From assembly GCA_023525975.1 (NCBI GenBank), contig CM042035.1, forward strand, positions 26,214,001-26,278,000: a DNA stretch of 64,000 nt, written 5' to 3'. The notes beneath the pieces are model-generated. The model had not been told where the DNA came from. It saw only the letters and a list, made by a program, of their open reading frames with translations, and made no database searches. The position numbers and the translations under genes were made by a program. This document shows, piece by piece, positions 47,793-60,361 of this stretch. Position 1 is the stretch's first letter. Each line of letters opens with the position of its first letter. Source of the DNA: Smallanthus sonchifolius. Taxonomy: Eukaryota; Streptophyta; Magnoliopsida; Asterales; Asteraceae.

Positions 47793-48178
47793 CTTTTTTA
47801 ATTTATTTTTTTTACTCTAAACAACGTCATCCGTTGATTATTATGCAAGCGGACGTGGGTGTAACGAGTTTTTGTCAAAAAACGGTCAACGTACGTAAAG
47901 ACTCGGGCGCGCGGGTCCGTGTCGGGAACACCCGATCGCGGGAGACACACGTTTAGACGTCGAGTGGAACACGTGTGTCATCTTATACTAGTCAATTATT
48001 CTTACGCCTCGGGTGAGCGTGGGAATATGTTTTGTACAAGGAAGTATAAGAACTAAACGCTCGCCGGCGGGTGACGCACGTGTTGACGTAAGGCGGAACG
48101 CGCGCGCAAGAGGAGAATGCAAGTAAAAATGAGTCATGTGTGGAAGGGGATAAAGTAATAGAATGAAAGAATTATTTC

Positions 48179-48297
48179 GGTTGCGATCATACCAGCACTA
48201 AAGCACCGGATCCCATCAGAACTCCGCAGTTAAGCGTGCTTGGGCGAGAGTAGTACTAGGATGGGTGACCCCCTGGGAAGTCCTCTTGTTGCAACCC
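48179..48297 (+). rRNA. 5S rRNA gene, class A
   Basis: T108; spacer GCAAACGGACG and private GTACCTAAAG. Next gene 506 bp on. Confidence 0.97.
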
Positions 48298-48684
48298 CTT
48301 TTTTAATTTATTTTTTTTACTCTAAACAACGTCATCCGTTGATTATTATGCAAACGGACGTGGGTGTAACGAGTTTTTGTCAAAAAACGGTCAACGTACC
48401 TAAAGACTCGGGCGCGCGGGTCCGTGTCGGGGAACGCCCGATCGCGGGAGACACACGTTTAGACGTCGAGTGGAACACGTGTGTCTTCTTATACTAGTCA
48501 ATTATTCTTACGCCTCGGGTGAGCGTGGGAATATGTTTTGAACAAGGAAGTATAAGAACTAAACGCTCGCCGGCGGGTGACGCACGTGTTGACGTAAGGT
48601 GGAACGCGCGCGCAAGAGGAGAATGCAAGTAAAAATGAGTCATGTGTGGAAGGGGATAAAGTAATAGAATGAAAGAGTTATTTC

Positions 48685-48803
48685 GGTTGCGATCATACCA
48701 GCACTAAAGCACCGGATCCCATCAGAACTTCGCAGTTAAGCGTGCTTGAGCGAGAGTAGTACTAGGATGGGTGACCCCCTGGGAAGTCCTCGTGTTGCAA
48801 CCC
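48685..48803 (+). rRNA. 5S rRNA gene, class B
   Basis: T46, A65; spacer GTGGACGTAACG then AAGGAGGAACG. Next gene 500 bp on. Confidence 0.97.
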
Positions 48804-49184
48804 CTTTTTTAATTTATTTTTTTTTACTCTAAACAACATCATCCGTTGATTATTATGCAAGTGGACGTAACGAGTTTTTGTCAAAAAACGGTCAACGTAC
48901 GAAAAGACTCGGGCGCGCGGGTCCGTGTCGGGAACACCCGATCGCGGGAGACACACGTTTAGACGTCGAGTGGAACACGTGTGTCATCTTATACTAGTCA
49001 ATTATTCTTACGCCTCGGGTGAGCGTGGGAATATGTTTTGTACAAGGAAGTATAAGAACTAAACGCTCGCCGGCGGGTGACGCACGTGTTGACGTAAGGA
49101 GGAACGCGCGCGCAAGAGGAGAATGCAAGTAAAAATGAGTCATGTGTGGAAGGGGATAAAGTAATAGAATGAAAGAATTATTTC

Positions 49185-49303
49185 GGTTGCGATCATACCA
49201 GCACTAAAGCATCGGATCCCATCAGAACTCCGCAGTTAAGCGTGCTTGGGTGAGAGTAGTACTAGGATGGGTGACCCCCTGAGAAGTCCTCGTGTTGCAA
49301 CCC
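49185..49303 (+). rRNA. 5S rRNA gene, class C
   Basis: T28, T67, A98; spacer with private CGGGTTAGCG. Next gene 506 bp on. Confidence 0.97.
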
Positions 49304-49690
49304 CTTTTTTAATTTATTTTTTTTACTCTAAACAACGTCATCCGTTGATTATTATGCAAGCGGACGTGGGTGTAACGAGTTTTTGTCAAAAAACGGTCAA
49401 CGTACGTAAAGACCCGGGCGCGCGGGTCCGTGTCGGGGAACGCCCGATCGCGGGAGACACACGTTTAGACGTCGAGTGGAACACGTGTGTCTTCATATAC
49501 TAGTCAATTATTCTTACGCCCCGGGTTAGCGTGGGAATATGTTTTGTACAAGGAAGTATAAGAACTAAACGCTCGCCGGCGGATGACGCACGTGTTGACG
49601 TAAGGCGGAACGTGCGCGCAAGAGGAGAATGCAAGTAAAAATGAGTCATGTGTGGAAGGGGATAAAGTAATAGAATGAAAGAATTATTTC

Positions 49691-49809
49691 GGTTGCGATC
49701 ATACTAGCATAAAAGCACCGGATCCCATCAGAACTCCGCAGTTAAGCGTGCTTGGGTGAGAGTAGTACTAGGATGGGTGACCCCCTGAGAAGTCCTCGTG
49801 TTGCAACCC
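49691..49809 (+). rRNA. 5S rRNA gene, class D (T15, T20)
   Basis: A21, T67, A98, C15T, C20T. Long spacer with shortened GC run (AACGCGCGCAAG). Next gene 504 bp on. Confidence 0.96.
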
Positions 49810-50194
49810 CTTTTTTAATTTATTTTTTTTACTCTAAACAACGTCATCCGTTGATTATTATGCAAGCGGACGTGGGTGTAACGAGTTTTTGTCAAAAAAC
49901 GGTCAACGTACGTAAAGACTCGGGCGCGCGGGTCCGTGTCGGGGAACGCCCGATCGCGGGAGACACACGTTTAGACGTCGAGTGGAACACGTGTGTCTTC
50001 ATATACTAGTCAATTATTCTTACGCCCCGGGTGAGCGTGGAAATATGTTTTGTACAAGGAAGTATAAGAACTAAACGCTCGCCGGCGGGTGACGCACGTG
50101 TTGACGTAAGGCGGAACGCGCGCAAGAGAAGAATGCAAGTAAAAATGAGTCATGTGTGGAAGGGGATAAAGTAATAGAATGAAAGAGTTATTTC

Positions 50195-50313
50195 GGTTGC
50201 GATCATACCAGCACTAAATCACCGGATCCCATCAGAACTTCGCAGTTAAGCGTGCTTGAGCGAGAGTAGTACTAGGATGGGTGACCCCCTGGGAAGTCCT
50301 CGTGTTGCAACTC
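50195..50313 (+). rRNA. 5S rRNA gene, class B (T25, T118)
   Basis: T46, A65, G25T and C118T (weak first pair of helix I). Next gene 500 bp on. Confidence 0.95.
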
Positions 50314-50694
50314 CTTTTTTAATTTATTTTTTTTTACTCTAAACAACGTCATCCGTTGATTATTATGCAAGTGGGCGTAACGAGCTTTTGTCAAAAAACG
50401 GTCAACGTACGTAAAGACTCGGGCGCGCGGGTCCGTGTCGGGAACACCCGATCGCGGGAGACACACGTTTAGACGTCGAGTGGAACACGTGTGTCATCTT
50501 ATACTAGTCAATTATTCTTACGCCTCGGGTGAGCGTGGGAATATGTTTTGTACAAGGAAGTATAAGAACTAAACGCTCGCCGGCGGGTGACGCACCTGTT
50601 GACGTAAGGCGGAACGCGCGCGCAAGAGGAGAATGCAAGTAAAAATGAGTCATGTGTGGAAGGGGATAAAGTAATAGAATGAAAGAATTATTTC

Positions 50695-50813
50695 GGTTGC
50701 GATCATACCAGCACTAAAGCACCGGATCCCATCAGAACTCCGCAGTTAAGCGTGCTTGGGCGAGAGTAGTACTAGGATGGGTGACCCCCTGGGAAGTCCT
50801 CTTGTTGCAACCC
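50695..50813 (+). rRNA. 5S rRNA gene, class A
   Basis: T108. The spacer has TTTTGTACAAGG and AAGGAGG rather than the TTTTGAACAAGG and AAGGTGG usual before a class B gene. Next gene 506 bp on. Confidence 0.97.
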
Positions 50814-51200
50814 CTTTTTTAATTTATTTTTTTTACTCTAAACAACGTCATCCGTTGATTATTATGCAAGCGGACGTGGGTGTAACGAGTTTTTGTCAAA
50901 AAACGGTCAACGTACGTAAAGACTCGGGCGCGCGGGTCCGTGTCGGGGAACGCCCGATCGCGGGAGACACACGTTTAGACGTCGAGTGGAACACGTGTGT
51001 CTTCTTATACTAGTCAATTATTCTTACGCCTCGGGTGAGCGTGGGAATATGTTTTGTACAAGGAAGTATAAGAACTAAACGCTCGCCGGCGGGTGACGCA
51101 CGTGTTGACGTAAGGAGGAACGCGCGCGCAAGAGGAGAATGCAAGTAAAAATGAGTCATGTGTGGAAGGGGATAAAGTAATAGAATGAAAGAGTTATTTC

Positions 51201-51319
51201 GGTTGCGATCATACCAGCACTAAAGCACCGGATCCCATCAGAACTTCGCAGTTAAGCGTGCTTGAGCGAGAGTAGTACTAGGATGGGTGACCCCCTGGGA
51301 AGTCCTCGTGTTGCAACCC
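51201..51319 (+). rRNA. 5S rRNA gene, class B
   Basis: T46, A65; spacer AACATCATCC and GTACGAAAAG. Next gene 500 bp on. Confidence 0.97.
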
Positions 51320-51700
51320 CTTTTTTAATTTATTTTTTTTTACTCTAAACAACATCATCCGTTGATTATTATGCAAGTGGGCGTAACGAGTTTTTGTCAA
51401 AAAACGGTCAACGTACGAAAAGACTCGGGCGCGCGGGTCCGTGTCGGGAACACCCGATCGCGGGAGACACACGTTTAGACGTCGAGTGGAACACGTGTGT
51501 CATCTTATACTAGTCAATTATTCTTACGCCTCGGGTGAGCGTGGGAATATGTTTTGTACAAGGAAGTATAAGAACTAAACGCTCGCCGGCGGGTGACGCA
51601 CGTGTTGACGTAAGGCGGAACGCGCGCGCAAGAGGAGAATGCAAGTAAAAATGAGTCATGTGTGGAAGGGGATAAAGTAATAGAATGAAAGAATTATTTC

Positions 51701-51819
51701 GGTTGCGATCATACCAGCACTAAAGCACCGGATCCCATCAGAACTCCGCAGTTAAACGTGCTTGGGCGAGAGTAGTACTAGGATGGGTGACCCCCTGGGA
51801 AGTCCTCTTGTTGCAACCC
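51701..51819 (+). rRNA. 5S rRNA gene, class A (A56)
   Basis: T108 and G56A within box A (GTTAAACGTGC). Shared with 55217. Next gene 506 bp on. Confidence 0.96.
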
Positions 51820-52206
51820 CTTTTTTAATTTATTTTTTTTACTCTAAACAACGTCATCCGTTGATTATTATGCAAGCGGACGTGGGTGTAACGAGTTTTT
51901 GTCAAAAAACGGTCAACGTACGTAAAGACTCGGGCGCGCGGGTCCGTGTCGGGGAACGCCCGATCGCGGGAGACACACGTTTAGACGTCGAGTGGAACAC
52001 GTGTGTCTTCTTATACTAGTCAATTATTCTTACGCCTCGGGTGAGCGTGGGAATATGTTTTGAACAAGGAAGTATAAGAACTAAACGCTCGCCGGCGGGT
52101 GACGCACGTGTTGACGTAAGGTGGAACGCGCGCGCAAGAGGAGAATGCAAGTAAAAATGAGTCATGTGTGGAAGGGGATAAAGTAATAGAATGAAAGAGT
52201 TATTTC

Positions 52207-52325
52207 GGTTGCGATCATACCAGCACTAAAGCAACGGATCCCATCAGAACTTCGCAGTTAAGCGTGCTTGAGCGAGAGTAGTACTAGGATGGGTGACCCC
52301 CTGGGAAGTCCTCGTGTTGCAACCC
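52207..52325 (+). rRNA. 5S rRNA gene, class B (A28)
   Basis: T46, A65, C28A; spacer AAGGAGG. Next gene 500 bp on. Confidence 0.96.
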
Positions 52326-52706
52326 CTTTTTTAATTTATTTTTTTTTACTCTAAACAACGTCATCCGTTGATTATTATGCAAGTGGGCGTAACGAGTTTT
52401 TGTCAAAAAACGGTCAACGTACGTAAAGACTCGGGCGAGCGGGTCCGTGTCGGGAACACCCGATCGCGGGAGACACACGTTTAGACGTCGAGTGGAACAC
52501 GTGTGTCATCTTATACTAGTCAATTATTCTTACGCCTCGGGTGAGCGTGGGAATATGTTTTGTACAAGGAAGTATAAGAACTAAACGCTCGCCGGCGGGT
52601 GACGCACGTGTTGACGTAAGGAGGAACGCGCGCGCAAGAGGAGAATGCAAGTAAAAATGAGTCATGTGTGGAAGGGGATAAAGTAATAGAATGAAAGAAT
52701 TATTTC

Positions 52707-52825
52707 GGTTGCGATCATACCAGCACTAAAGCATCGGATCCCATCAGAACTCCGCAGTTAAGCGTGCTTGGGTGAGAGTAGTACTAGGATGGGTGACCCC
52801 CTGAGAAGTCCTCGTGTTGCAACCC
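52707..52825 (+). rRNA. 5S rRNA gene, class C
   Basis: T28, T67, A98. Next gene 506 bp on. Confidence 0.97.
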
Positions 52826-53212
52826 CTTTTTTAATTTATTTTTTTTACTCTAAACAACGTCATCCGTTGATTATTATGCAAGCGGACGTGGGTGTAACGA
52901 GTTTTTGTCAAAAAACGGTCAACGTACGTAAAGACCCGGGCGCGCGGGTCCGTGTCGGGGAACGCCCGATCGCGGGAGACACACGTTTAGACGTCGAGTG
53001 GAACACGTGTGTCTTCATATACTAGTCAATTATTCTTACGCCCCGGGTGAGCGTGGGAATATGTTTTGTACAAGGAAGTATAAGAACTAAACGCTCGCCG
53101 GCGGATGACGCACGTGTTGACGTAAGGCGGAACGCGCGCGCAAGAGGAGAATGCAAGTAAAAATGAGTCATGTGTGGAAGGGGATAAAGTAATAGAATGA
53201 AAGAATTATTTC

Positions 53213-53331
53213 GGTTGCGATCATACCAGCATAAAAGCACCGGATCCCATCAGAACTCCGCAGTTAAGCGTGCTTGGGTGAGAGTAGTACTAGGATGGGT
53301 GACCCCCTGAGAAGTCCTCGTGTTGCAACCC
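53213..53331 (+). rRNA. 5S rRNA gene, class D (T20)
   Basis: A21, T67, A98 and C20T, but normal C15. Spacer has CATATACTTGTC and AAGGCCGAACG. Next gene 504 bp on. Confidence 0.96.
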
Positions 53332-53716
53332 CTTTTTTAATTTATTTTTTTTACTCTAAACAACGTCATCCGTTGATTATTATGCAAGCGGACGTGGGTG
53401 TAACGAGTTTTTGTCAAAAAACGGTCAACGTACGTAAAGACTCGGGCGCGCGGGTCCGTGTCGGGGAACGCCCGATCGCGGGAGACACACGTTTAGACGT
53501 CGAGTGGAACACGTGTGTCTTCATATACTTGTCAATTATTCTTACGCCCCGGGTGAGCGTGGAAATATGTTTTGTACAAGGAAGTATAAGAACTAAACGC
53601 TCGCCGGCGGGTGACGCACGTGTTGACGTAAGGCCGAACGCGCGCAAGAGAAGAATGCAAGTAAAAATGAGTCATGTGTGGAAGGGGATAAAGTAATAGA
53701 ATGAAAGAGTTATTTC

Positions 53717-53835
53717 GGTTGCGATCATACCAGCACTAAATCACCGGATCCCATCAGAACTTCGCAGTTAAGCGTGCTTGAGCGAGAGTAGTACTAGGAT
53801 GGGTGACCCCCTGGGAAGTCCTCGTGTTGCAACTC
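53717..53835 (+). rRNA. 5S rRNA gene, class B (T25, T118)
   Basis: T46, A65, G25T, C118T; spacer GTAGGCGTAACG. Next gene 500 bp on. Confidence 0.95.
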
Positions 53836-54216
53836 CTTTTTTAATTTATTTTTTTTTACTCTAAACAACGTCATCCGTTGATTATTATGCAAGTAGGCGT
53901 AACGAGTTTTTGTCAAAAAACGGTCAACGTACGAAAAGACTCGGGCGCGCGGGTCCGTGTCGGGAACGCCCGATCGCGGGAGACACACGTTTAGACGTCG
54001 AGTGGAACACGTGTGTCTTCTTATACTAGTCAATTATTCTTACGCCTCGGGTGAGCGTGGGAATATGTTTTGAACAAGGAAGTATAAGAACTAAACGCTC
54101 GCCGGCGGGTGACGCACGTGTTGACGTAAGGTGGAACGCGCGCGCAAGAGGAGAATGCAAGTAAAAATGAGTCATGTGTGGAAGGGGATAAAGTAATAGA
54201 ATGAAAGAGTTATTTC

Positions 54217-54335
54217 GGTTGCGATCATACCAGCACTAAAGCACCGGATCCCATCAGAACTTCGCAGTTAAGCGTGCTTGAGCGAGAGTAGTACTAGGAT
54301 GGGTGACCCTCTGGGAAGTCCTCGTGTTGCAACCC
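54217..54335 (+). rRNA. 5S rRNA gene, class B (T94)
   Basis: T46, A65, C94T. Spacer AAGGAGG, then a third class B gene. Next gene 500 bp on. Confidence 0.96.
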
Positions 54336-54716
54336 CTTTTTTAATTTATTTTTTTTTACTCTAAACAACGTCATCCGTTGATTATTATGCAAGTGGGCGT
54401 AACGAGTTTTTGTCAAAAAACGGTCAACGTACGTAAAGACTCGGGCGAGCGGGTCCGTGTCGGGAACACCCGATCGCGGGAGACACACGTTTAGACGTCG
54501 AGTGGAACACGTGTGTCATCTTATACTAGTCAATTATTCTTACGCCTCGGGTGAGCGTGGGAATATGTTTTGTACAAGGAAGTATAAGAACTAAACGCTC
54601 GCCGGCGGGTGACGCACGTGTTGACGTAAGGAGGAACGCGCGCGCAAGAGGAGAATGCAAGTAAAAATGAGTCATGTGTGGAAGGGGATAAAGTAATAGA
54701 ATGAAAGAGTTATTTC

Positions 54717-54835
54717 GGTTGCGATCATACCAGCACTAAAGCACCGGATCCCATCAGAACTTCGCAGTTAAGCGTGCTTGAGCGAGAGTAGTACTAGGAT
54801 GGGTGACCCCCTGGGAAGTCCTCGTGTTGCAACCC
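54717..54835 (+). rRNA. 5S rRNA gene, class B
   Basis: T46, A65; spacer AACATCATCC. Next gene 500 bp on. Confidence 0.97.
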
Positions 54836-55216
54836 CTTTTTTAATTTATTTTTTTTTACTCTAAACAACATCATCCGTTGATTATTATGCAAGTGGGCGT
54901 AACGAGTTTTTGTCAAAAAACGGTCAACGTACGAAAAGACTCGGGCGCGCGGGTCCGTGTCGGGAACACCCGATCGCGGGAGACACACGTTTAGACGTCG
55001 AGTGGAACACGTGTGTCATCTTATACTAGTCAATTATTCTTACGCCTCGGGTGAGCGTGGGAATATGTTTTGTACAAGGAAGTATAAGAACTAAACGCTC
55101 GCCGGCGGGTGACGCACGTGTTGACGTAAGGCGGAACGCGCGCGCAAGAGGAGAATGCAAGTAAAAATGAGTCATGTGTGGAAGGGGATAAAGTAATAGA
55201 ATGAAAGAATTATTTC

Positions 55217-55335
55217 GGTTGCGATCATACCAGCACTAAAGCACCGGATCCCATCAGAACTCCGCAGTTAAACGTGCTTGGGCGAGAGTAGTACTAGGAT
55301 GGGTGACCCCCTGGGAAGTCCTCTTGTTGCAACCC
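55217..55335 (+). rRNA. 5S rRNA gene, class A (A56)
   Basis: T108, G56A; 3516 bp after its twin. Last class A gene in the window. Next gene 506 bp on. Confidence 0.96.
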
Positions 55336-55722
55336 CTTTTTTAATTTATTTTTTTTACTCTAAACAACGTCATCCGTTGATTATTATGCAAGCGGACGTG
55401 GGTGTAACGAGTTTTTGTCAAAAAACGGTCAACGTACGTAAAGACTCGGGCGCGCGGGTCCGTGTCGGGGAACGCCCGATCGCGGGAGACACACGTTTAG
55501 ACGTCGAGTGGAACACGTGTGTCTTCTTATACTAGTCAATTATTCTTACGCCTCGGGTGAGCGTGGGAATATGTTTTGAACAAGGAAGTATAAGAACTAA
55601 ACGCTCGCCGGCGGGTGACGCACGTGTTGACGTAAGGTGGAACGCGCGCGCAAGAGGAGAATGCAAGTAAAAATGAGTCATGTGTGGAAGGGGATAAAGT
55701 AATAGAATGAAAGAGTTATTTC

Positions 55723-55841
55723 GGTTGCGATCATACCAGCACTAAAGCAACGGATCCCATCAGAACTTCGCAGTTAAGCGTGCTTGAGCGAGAGTAGTAC
55801 TAGGATGGGTGACCCCCTGGGAAGTCCTCGTGTTGCAACCC
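55723..55841 (+). rRNA. 5S rRNA gene, class B (A28)
   Basis: T46, A65, C28A. Next gene 500 bp on. Confidence 0.96.
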
Positions 55842-56222
55842 CTTTTTTAATTTATTTTTTTTTACTCTAAACAACGTCATCCGTTGATTATTATGCAAGT
55901 GGGCGTAACGAGTTTTTGTCAAAAAACGGTCAACGTACGTAAAGACTCGGGCGAGCGGGTCCGTGTCGGGAACACCCGATCGCGGGAGACACACGTTTAG
56001 ACGTCGAGTGGAACACGTGTGTCATCTTATACTAGTCAATTATTCTTACGCCTCGGGTGAGCGTGGGAATATGTTTTGTACAAGGAAGTATAAGAACTAA
56101 ACGCTCGCCGGCGGGTGACGCACGTGTTGACGTAAGGAGGAACGCGCGCGCAAGAGGAGAATGCAAGTAAAAATGAGTCATGTGTGGAAGGGGATAAAGT
56201 AATAGAATGAAAGAATTATTTC

Positions 56223-56341
56223 GGTTGCGATCATACCAGCACTAAAGCATCGGATCCCATCAGAACTCCGCAGTTAAGCGTGCTTGGGTGAGAGTAGTAC
56301 TAGGATGGGTGACCCCCTGAGAAGTCCTCGTGTTGCAACCC
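56223..56341 (+). rRNA. 5S rRNA gene, class C
   Basis: T28, T67, A98. Next gene 506 bp on. Confidence 0.97.
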
Positions 56342-56728
56342 CTTTTTTAATTTATTTTTTTTACTCTAAACAACGTCATCCGTTGATTATTATGCAAGCG
56401 GACGTGGGTGTAACGAGTTTTTGTCAAAAAACGGTCAACGTACGTAAAGACCCGGGCGCGCGGGTCCGTGTCGGGGAACGCCCGATCGCGGGAGACACAC
56501 GTTTAGACGTCGAGTGGAACACGTGTGTCTTCATATACTAGTCAATTATTCTTACGCCCCGGGTGAGCGTGGGAATATGTTTTGTACAAGGAAGTATAAG
56601 AACTAAACGCTCGCCGGCGGATGACGCACGTGTTGACGTAAGGCGGAACGCGCGCGCAAGAGGAGAATGCAAGTAAAAATGAGTCATGTGTGGAAGGGGA
56701 TAAAGTAATAGAATGAAAGAATTATTTC

Positions 56729-56847
56729 GGTTGCGATCATACCAGCATAAAAGCACCGGATCCCATCAGAACTCCGCAGTTAAGCGTGCTTGGGTGAGAG
56801 TAGTACTAGGATGGGTGACCCCCTGAGAAGTCCTCGTGTTGCAACCC
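56729..56847 (+). rRNA. 5S rRNA gene, class D (T20)
   Basis: A21, T67, A98, C20T; spacer ATACTTGTC and AAGGCCG. Next gene 504 bp on. Confidence 0.96.
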
Positions 56848-57232
56848 CTTTTTTAATTTATTTTTTTTACTCTAAACAACGTCATCCGTTGATTATTATG
56901 CAAGCGGACGTGGGTGTAACGAGTTTTTGTCAAAAAACGGTCAACGTACGTAAAGACTCGGGCGCGCGGGTCCGTGTCGGGGAACGCCCGATCGCGGGAG
57001 ACACACGTTTAGACGTCGAGTGGAACACGTGTGTCTTCATATACTTGTCAATTATTCTTACGCCCCGGGTGAGCGTGGAAATATGTTTTGTACAAGGAAG
57101 TATAAGAACTAAACGCTCGCCGGCGGGTGACGCACGTGTTGACGTAAGGCCGAACGCGCGCAAGAGAAGAATGCAAGTAAAAATGAGTCATGTGTGGAAG
57201 GGGATAAAGTAATAGAATGAAAGAGTTATTTC

Positions 57233-57351
57233 GGTTGCGATCATACCAGCACTAAATCACCGGATCCCATCAGAACTTCGCAGTTAAGCGTGCTTGAGCG
57301 AGAGTAGTACTAGGATGGGTGACCCCCTGGGAAGTCCTCGTGTTGCAACTC
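57233..57351 (+). rRNA. 5S rRNA gene, class B (T25, T118)
   Basis: T46, A65, G25T, C118T. Next gene 500 bp on. Confidence 0.95.
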
Positions 57352-57732
57352 CTTTTTTAATTTATTTTTTTTTACTCTAAACAACGTCATCCGTTGATTA
57401 TTATGCAAGTAGGCGTAACGAGTTTTTGTCAAAAAACGGTCAACGTACGAAAAGACTCGGGCGCGCGGGTCCGTGTCGGGAACGCCCGATCGCGGGAGAC
57501 ACACGTTTAGACGTCGAGTGGAACACGTGTGTCTTCTTATACTAGTCAATTATTCTTACGCCTCGGGTGAGCGTGGGAATATGTTTTGAACAAGGAAGTA
57601 TAAGAACTAAACGCTCGCCGGCGGGTGACGCACGTGTTGACGTAAGGTGGAACGCGCGCGCAAGAGGAGAATGCAAGTAAAAATGAGTCATGTGTGGAAG
57701 GGGATAAAGTAATAGAATGAAAGAGTTATTTC

Positions 57733-57851
57733 GGTTGCGATCATACCAGCACTAAAGCACCGGATCCCATCAGAACTTCGCAGTTAAGCGTGCTTGAGCG
57801 AGAGTAGTACTAGGATGGGTGACCCTCTGGGAAGTCCTCGTGTTGCAACCC
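57733..57851 (+). rRNA. 5S rRNA gene, class B (T94)
   Basis: T46, A65, C94T. Next gene 500 bp on. Confidence 0.96.
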
Positions 57852-58232
57852 CTTTTTTAATTTATTTTTTTTTACTCTAAACAACGTCATCCGTTGATTA
57901 TTATGCAAGTGGGCGTAACGAGTTTTTGTCAAAAAACGGTCAACGTACGTAAAGACTCGGGCGAGCGGGTCCGTGTCGGGAACACCCGATCGCGGGAGAC
58001 ACACGTTTAGACGTCGAGTGGAACACGTGTGTCATCTTATACTAGTCAATTATTCTTACGCCTCGGGTGAGCGTGGGAATATGTTTTGTACAAGGAAGTA
58101 TAAGAACTAAACGCTCGCCGGCGGGTGACGCACGTGTTGACGTAAGGCGGAACGCGCGCGCAAGAGGAGAATGCAAGTAAAAATGAGTCATGTGTGGAAG
58201 GGGATAAAGTAATAGAATGAAAGAATTATTTC

Positions 58233-58351
58233 GGTTGCGATCATACCAGCACTAAAGCATCGGATCCCATCAGAACTCCGCAGTTAAGCGTGCTTGGGTG
58301 AGAGTAGTACTAGGATGGGTGACCCCCTGAGAAGTCCTCGTGTTGCAACCC
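58233..58351 (+). rRNA. 5S rRNA gene, class C
   Basis: T28, T67, A98; spacer AAGGAGG. Next gene 506 bp on. Confidence 0.97.
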
Positions 58352-58738
58352 CTTTTTTAATTTATTTTTTTTACTCTAAACAACGTCATCCGTTGATTAT
58401 TATGCAAGCGGACGTGGGTGTAACGAGTTTTTGTCAAAAAACGGTCAACGTACGTAAAGACCCGGGCGCGCGGGTCCGTGTCGGGGAACGCCCGATCGCG
58501 GGAGACACACGTTTAGACGTCGAGTGGAACACGTGTGTCTTCATATACTAGTCAATTATTCTTACGCCCCGGGTGAGCGTGGGAATATGTTTTGTACAAG
58601 GAAGTATAAGAACTAAACGCTCGCCGGCGGATGACGCACGTGTTGACGTAAGGAGGAACGCGCGCGCAAGAGGAGAATGCAAGTAAAAATGAGTCATGTG
58701 TGGAAGGGGATAAAGTAATAGAATGAAAGAATTATTTC

Positions 58739-58857
58739 GGTTGCGATCATACCAGCACAAAAGCACCGGATCCCATCAGAACTCCGCAGTTAAGCGTGCT
58801 TGGGTGAGAGTAGTACTAGGATGGGTGACCCTCTGAGAAGTCCTCGTGTTGCAACCC
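58739..58857 (+). rRNA. 5S rRNA gene, class D (T94)
   Basis: A21, T67, A98 and C94T, which is otherwise a class B mark; hints at conversion between neighbours. Next gene 504 bp on. Confidence 0.96.
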
Positions 58858-59242
58858 CTTTTTTAATTTATTTTTTTTACTCTAAACAACGTCATCCGTT
58901 GATTATTATGCAAGCGGACGTGGGTGTAACGAGTTTTTGTCAAAAAACGGTCAACGTACGTAAAGACTCGGGCGCGCGGGTCCGTGTCGGGGAACGCCCG
59001 ATCGCGGGAGACACACGTTTAGACGTCGAGTGGAACACGTGTGTCTTCATATACTTGTCAATTATTCTTACGCCCCGGGTGAGCGTGGAAATATGTTTTG
59101 TACAAGGAAGTATAAGAACTAAACGCTCGCCGGCGGGTGACGCACGTGTTGACGTAAGGCCGAACGCGCGCAAGAGAAGAATGCAAGTAAAAATGAGTCA
59201 TGTGTGGAAGGGGATAAAGTAATAGAATGAAAGAGTTATTTC

Positions 59243-59361
59243 GGTTGCGATCATACAAGCACTAAATCACCGGATCCCATCAGAACTTCGCAGTTAAGCG
59301 TGCTTGAGCGAGAGTAGTACTAGGATGGGTGACCCCCTGGGAAGTCCTCGTGTTGCAACTC
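59243..59361 (+). rRNA. 5S rRNA gene, class B (A15, T25, T118)
   Basis: T46, A65, C15A, G25T, C118T. A15 opposes G64 in helix II, adding a mismatch; the most altered class B copy seen. Next gene 500 bp on. Confidence 0.94.
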
Positions 59362-59742
59362 CTTTTTTAATTTATTTTTTTTTACTCTAAACAACGTCAT
59401 CCGTTGATTATTATGCAAGTAGGCGTAACGAGTTTTTGTCAAAAAACGGTCAACGTACGAAAAGACTCGGGCGCGCGGGTCCGTGTCGGGAACGCCCGAT
59501 CGCGGGAGACACACGTTTAGACGTCGAGTGGAACACGTGTGTCTTCTTATACTAGTCAATTATTCTTACGCCTCGGGTGAGCGTGGGAATATGTTTTGAA
59601 CAAGGAAGTATAAGAACTAAACGCTCGCCGGCGGGTGACGCACGTGTTGACGTAAGGTGGAACGCGCGCGCAAGAGGAGAATGCAAGTAAAAATGAGTCA
59701 TGTGTGGAAGGGGATAAAGTAATAGAATGAAAGAGTTATTTC

Positions 59743-59861
59743 GGTTGCGATCATACCAGCACTAAAGCACCGGATCCCATCAGAACTTCGCAGTTAAGCG
59801 TGCTTGAGCGAGAGTAGTACTAGGATGGGTGACCCTCTGGGAAGTCCTCGTGTTGCAACCC
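59743..59861 (+). rRNA. 5S rRNA gene, class B (T94)
   Basis: T46, A65, C94T. Next gene 500 bp on. Confidence 0.96.
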
Positions 59862-60242
59862 CTTTTTTAATTTATTTTTTTTTACTCTAAACAACGTCAT
59901 CCGTTGATTATTATGCAAGTGGGCGTAACGAGTTTTTGTCAAAAAACGGTCAACGTACGTAAAGACTCGGGCGAGCGGGTCCGTGTCGGGAACACCCGAT
60001 CGCGGGAGACACACGTTTAGACGTCGAGTGGAACACGTGTGTCATCTTATACTAGTCAATTATTCTTACGCCTCGGGTGAGCGTGGGAATATGTTTTGTA
60101 CAAGGAAGTATAAGAACTAAACGCTCGCCGGCGGGTGACGCACGTGTTGACGTAAGGCGGAACGCGCGCGCAAGAGGAGAATGCAAGTAAAAATGAGTCA
60201 TGTGTGGAAGGGGATAAAGTAATAGAATGAAAGAATTATTTC

Positions 60243-60361
60243 GGTTGCGATCATACCAGCACTAAAGCATCGGATCCCATCAGAACTCCGCAGTTAAGCG
60301 TGCTTGGGTGAGAGTAGTACTAGGATGGGTGACCCCCTGAGAAGTCCTCGTGTTGCAACCC
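60243..60361 (+). rRNA. 5S rRNA gene, class C
   Basis: T28, T67, A98. Next gene 506 bp on. Confidence 0.97.

Larger units (their letters stand above)
43145..48178 (+). repeat. Tandem duplication of 5 units, offset 2517 bp
   Basis: Spacers with GTGGACGTAACG and GCAAACGGACG, A28 class B genes and T15/T20 class D genes recur in the same order from 43145 and 45662. Confidence 0.83.
51201..58232 (+). repeat. Tandem duplication of 7 units, offset 3516 bp
   Basis: Units 51201-54716 and 54717-58232 have the order B-A-B-C-D-B-B and share A56, A28, T20, T25/T118 and T94. Confidence 0.87.

Noticed and set aside
53274..53696. Open frame of 140 codons (also at 56790 and 58800), and 64-85-codon frames in most units on both strands
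   Set aside because: They start inside the 5S gene or run through promoter and spacer, recur only because the unit recurs, change length with single-base indels and match no protein family I know. Treated as chance frames.
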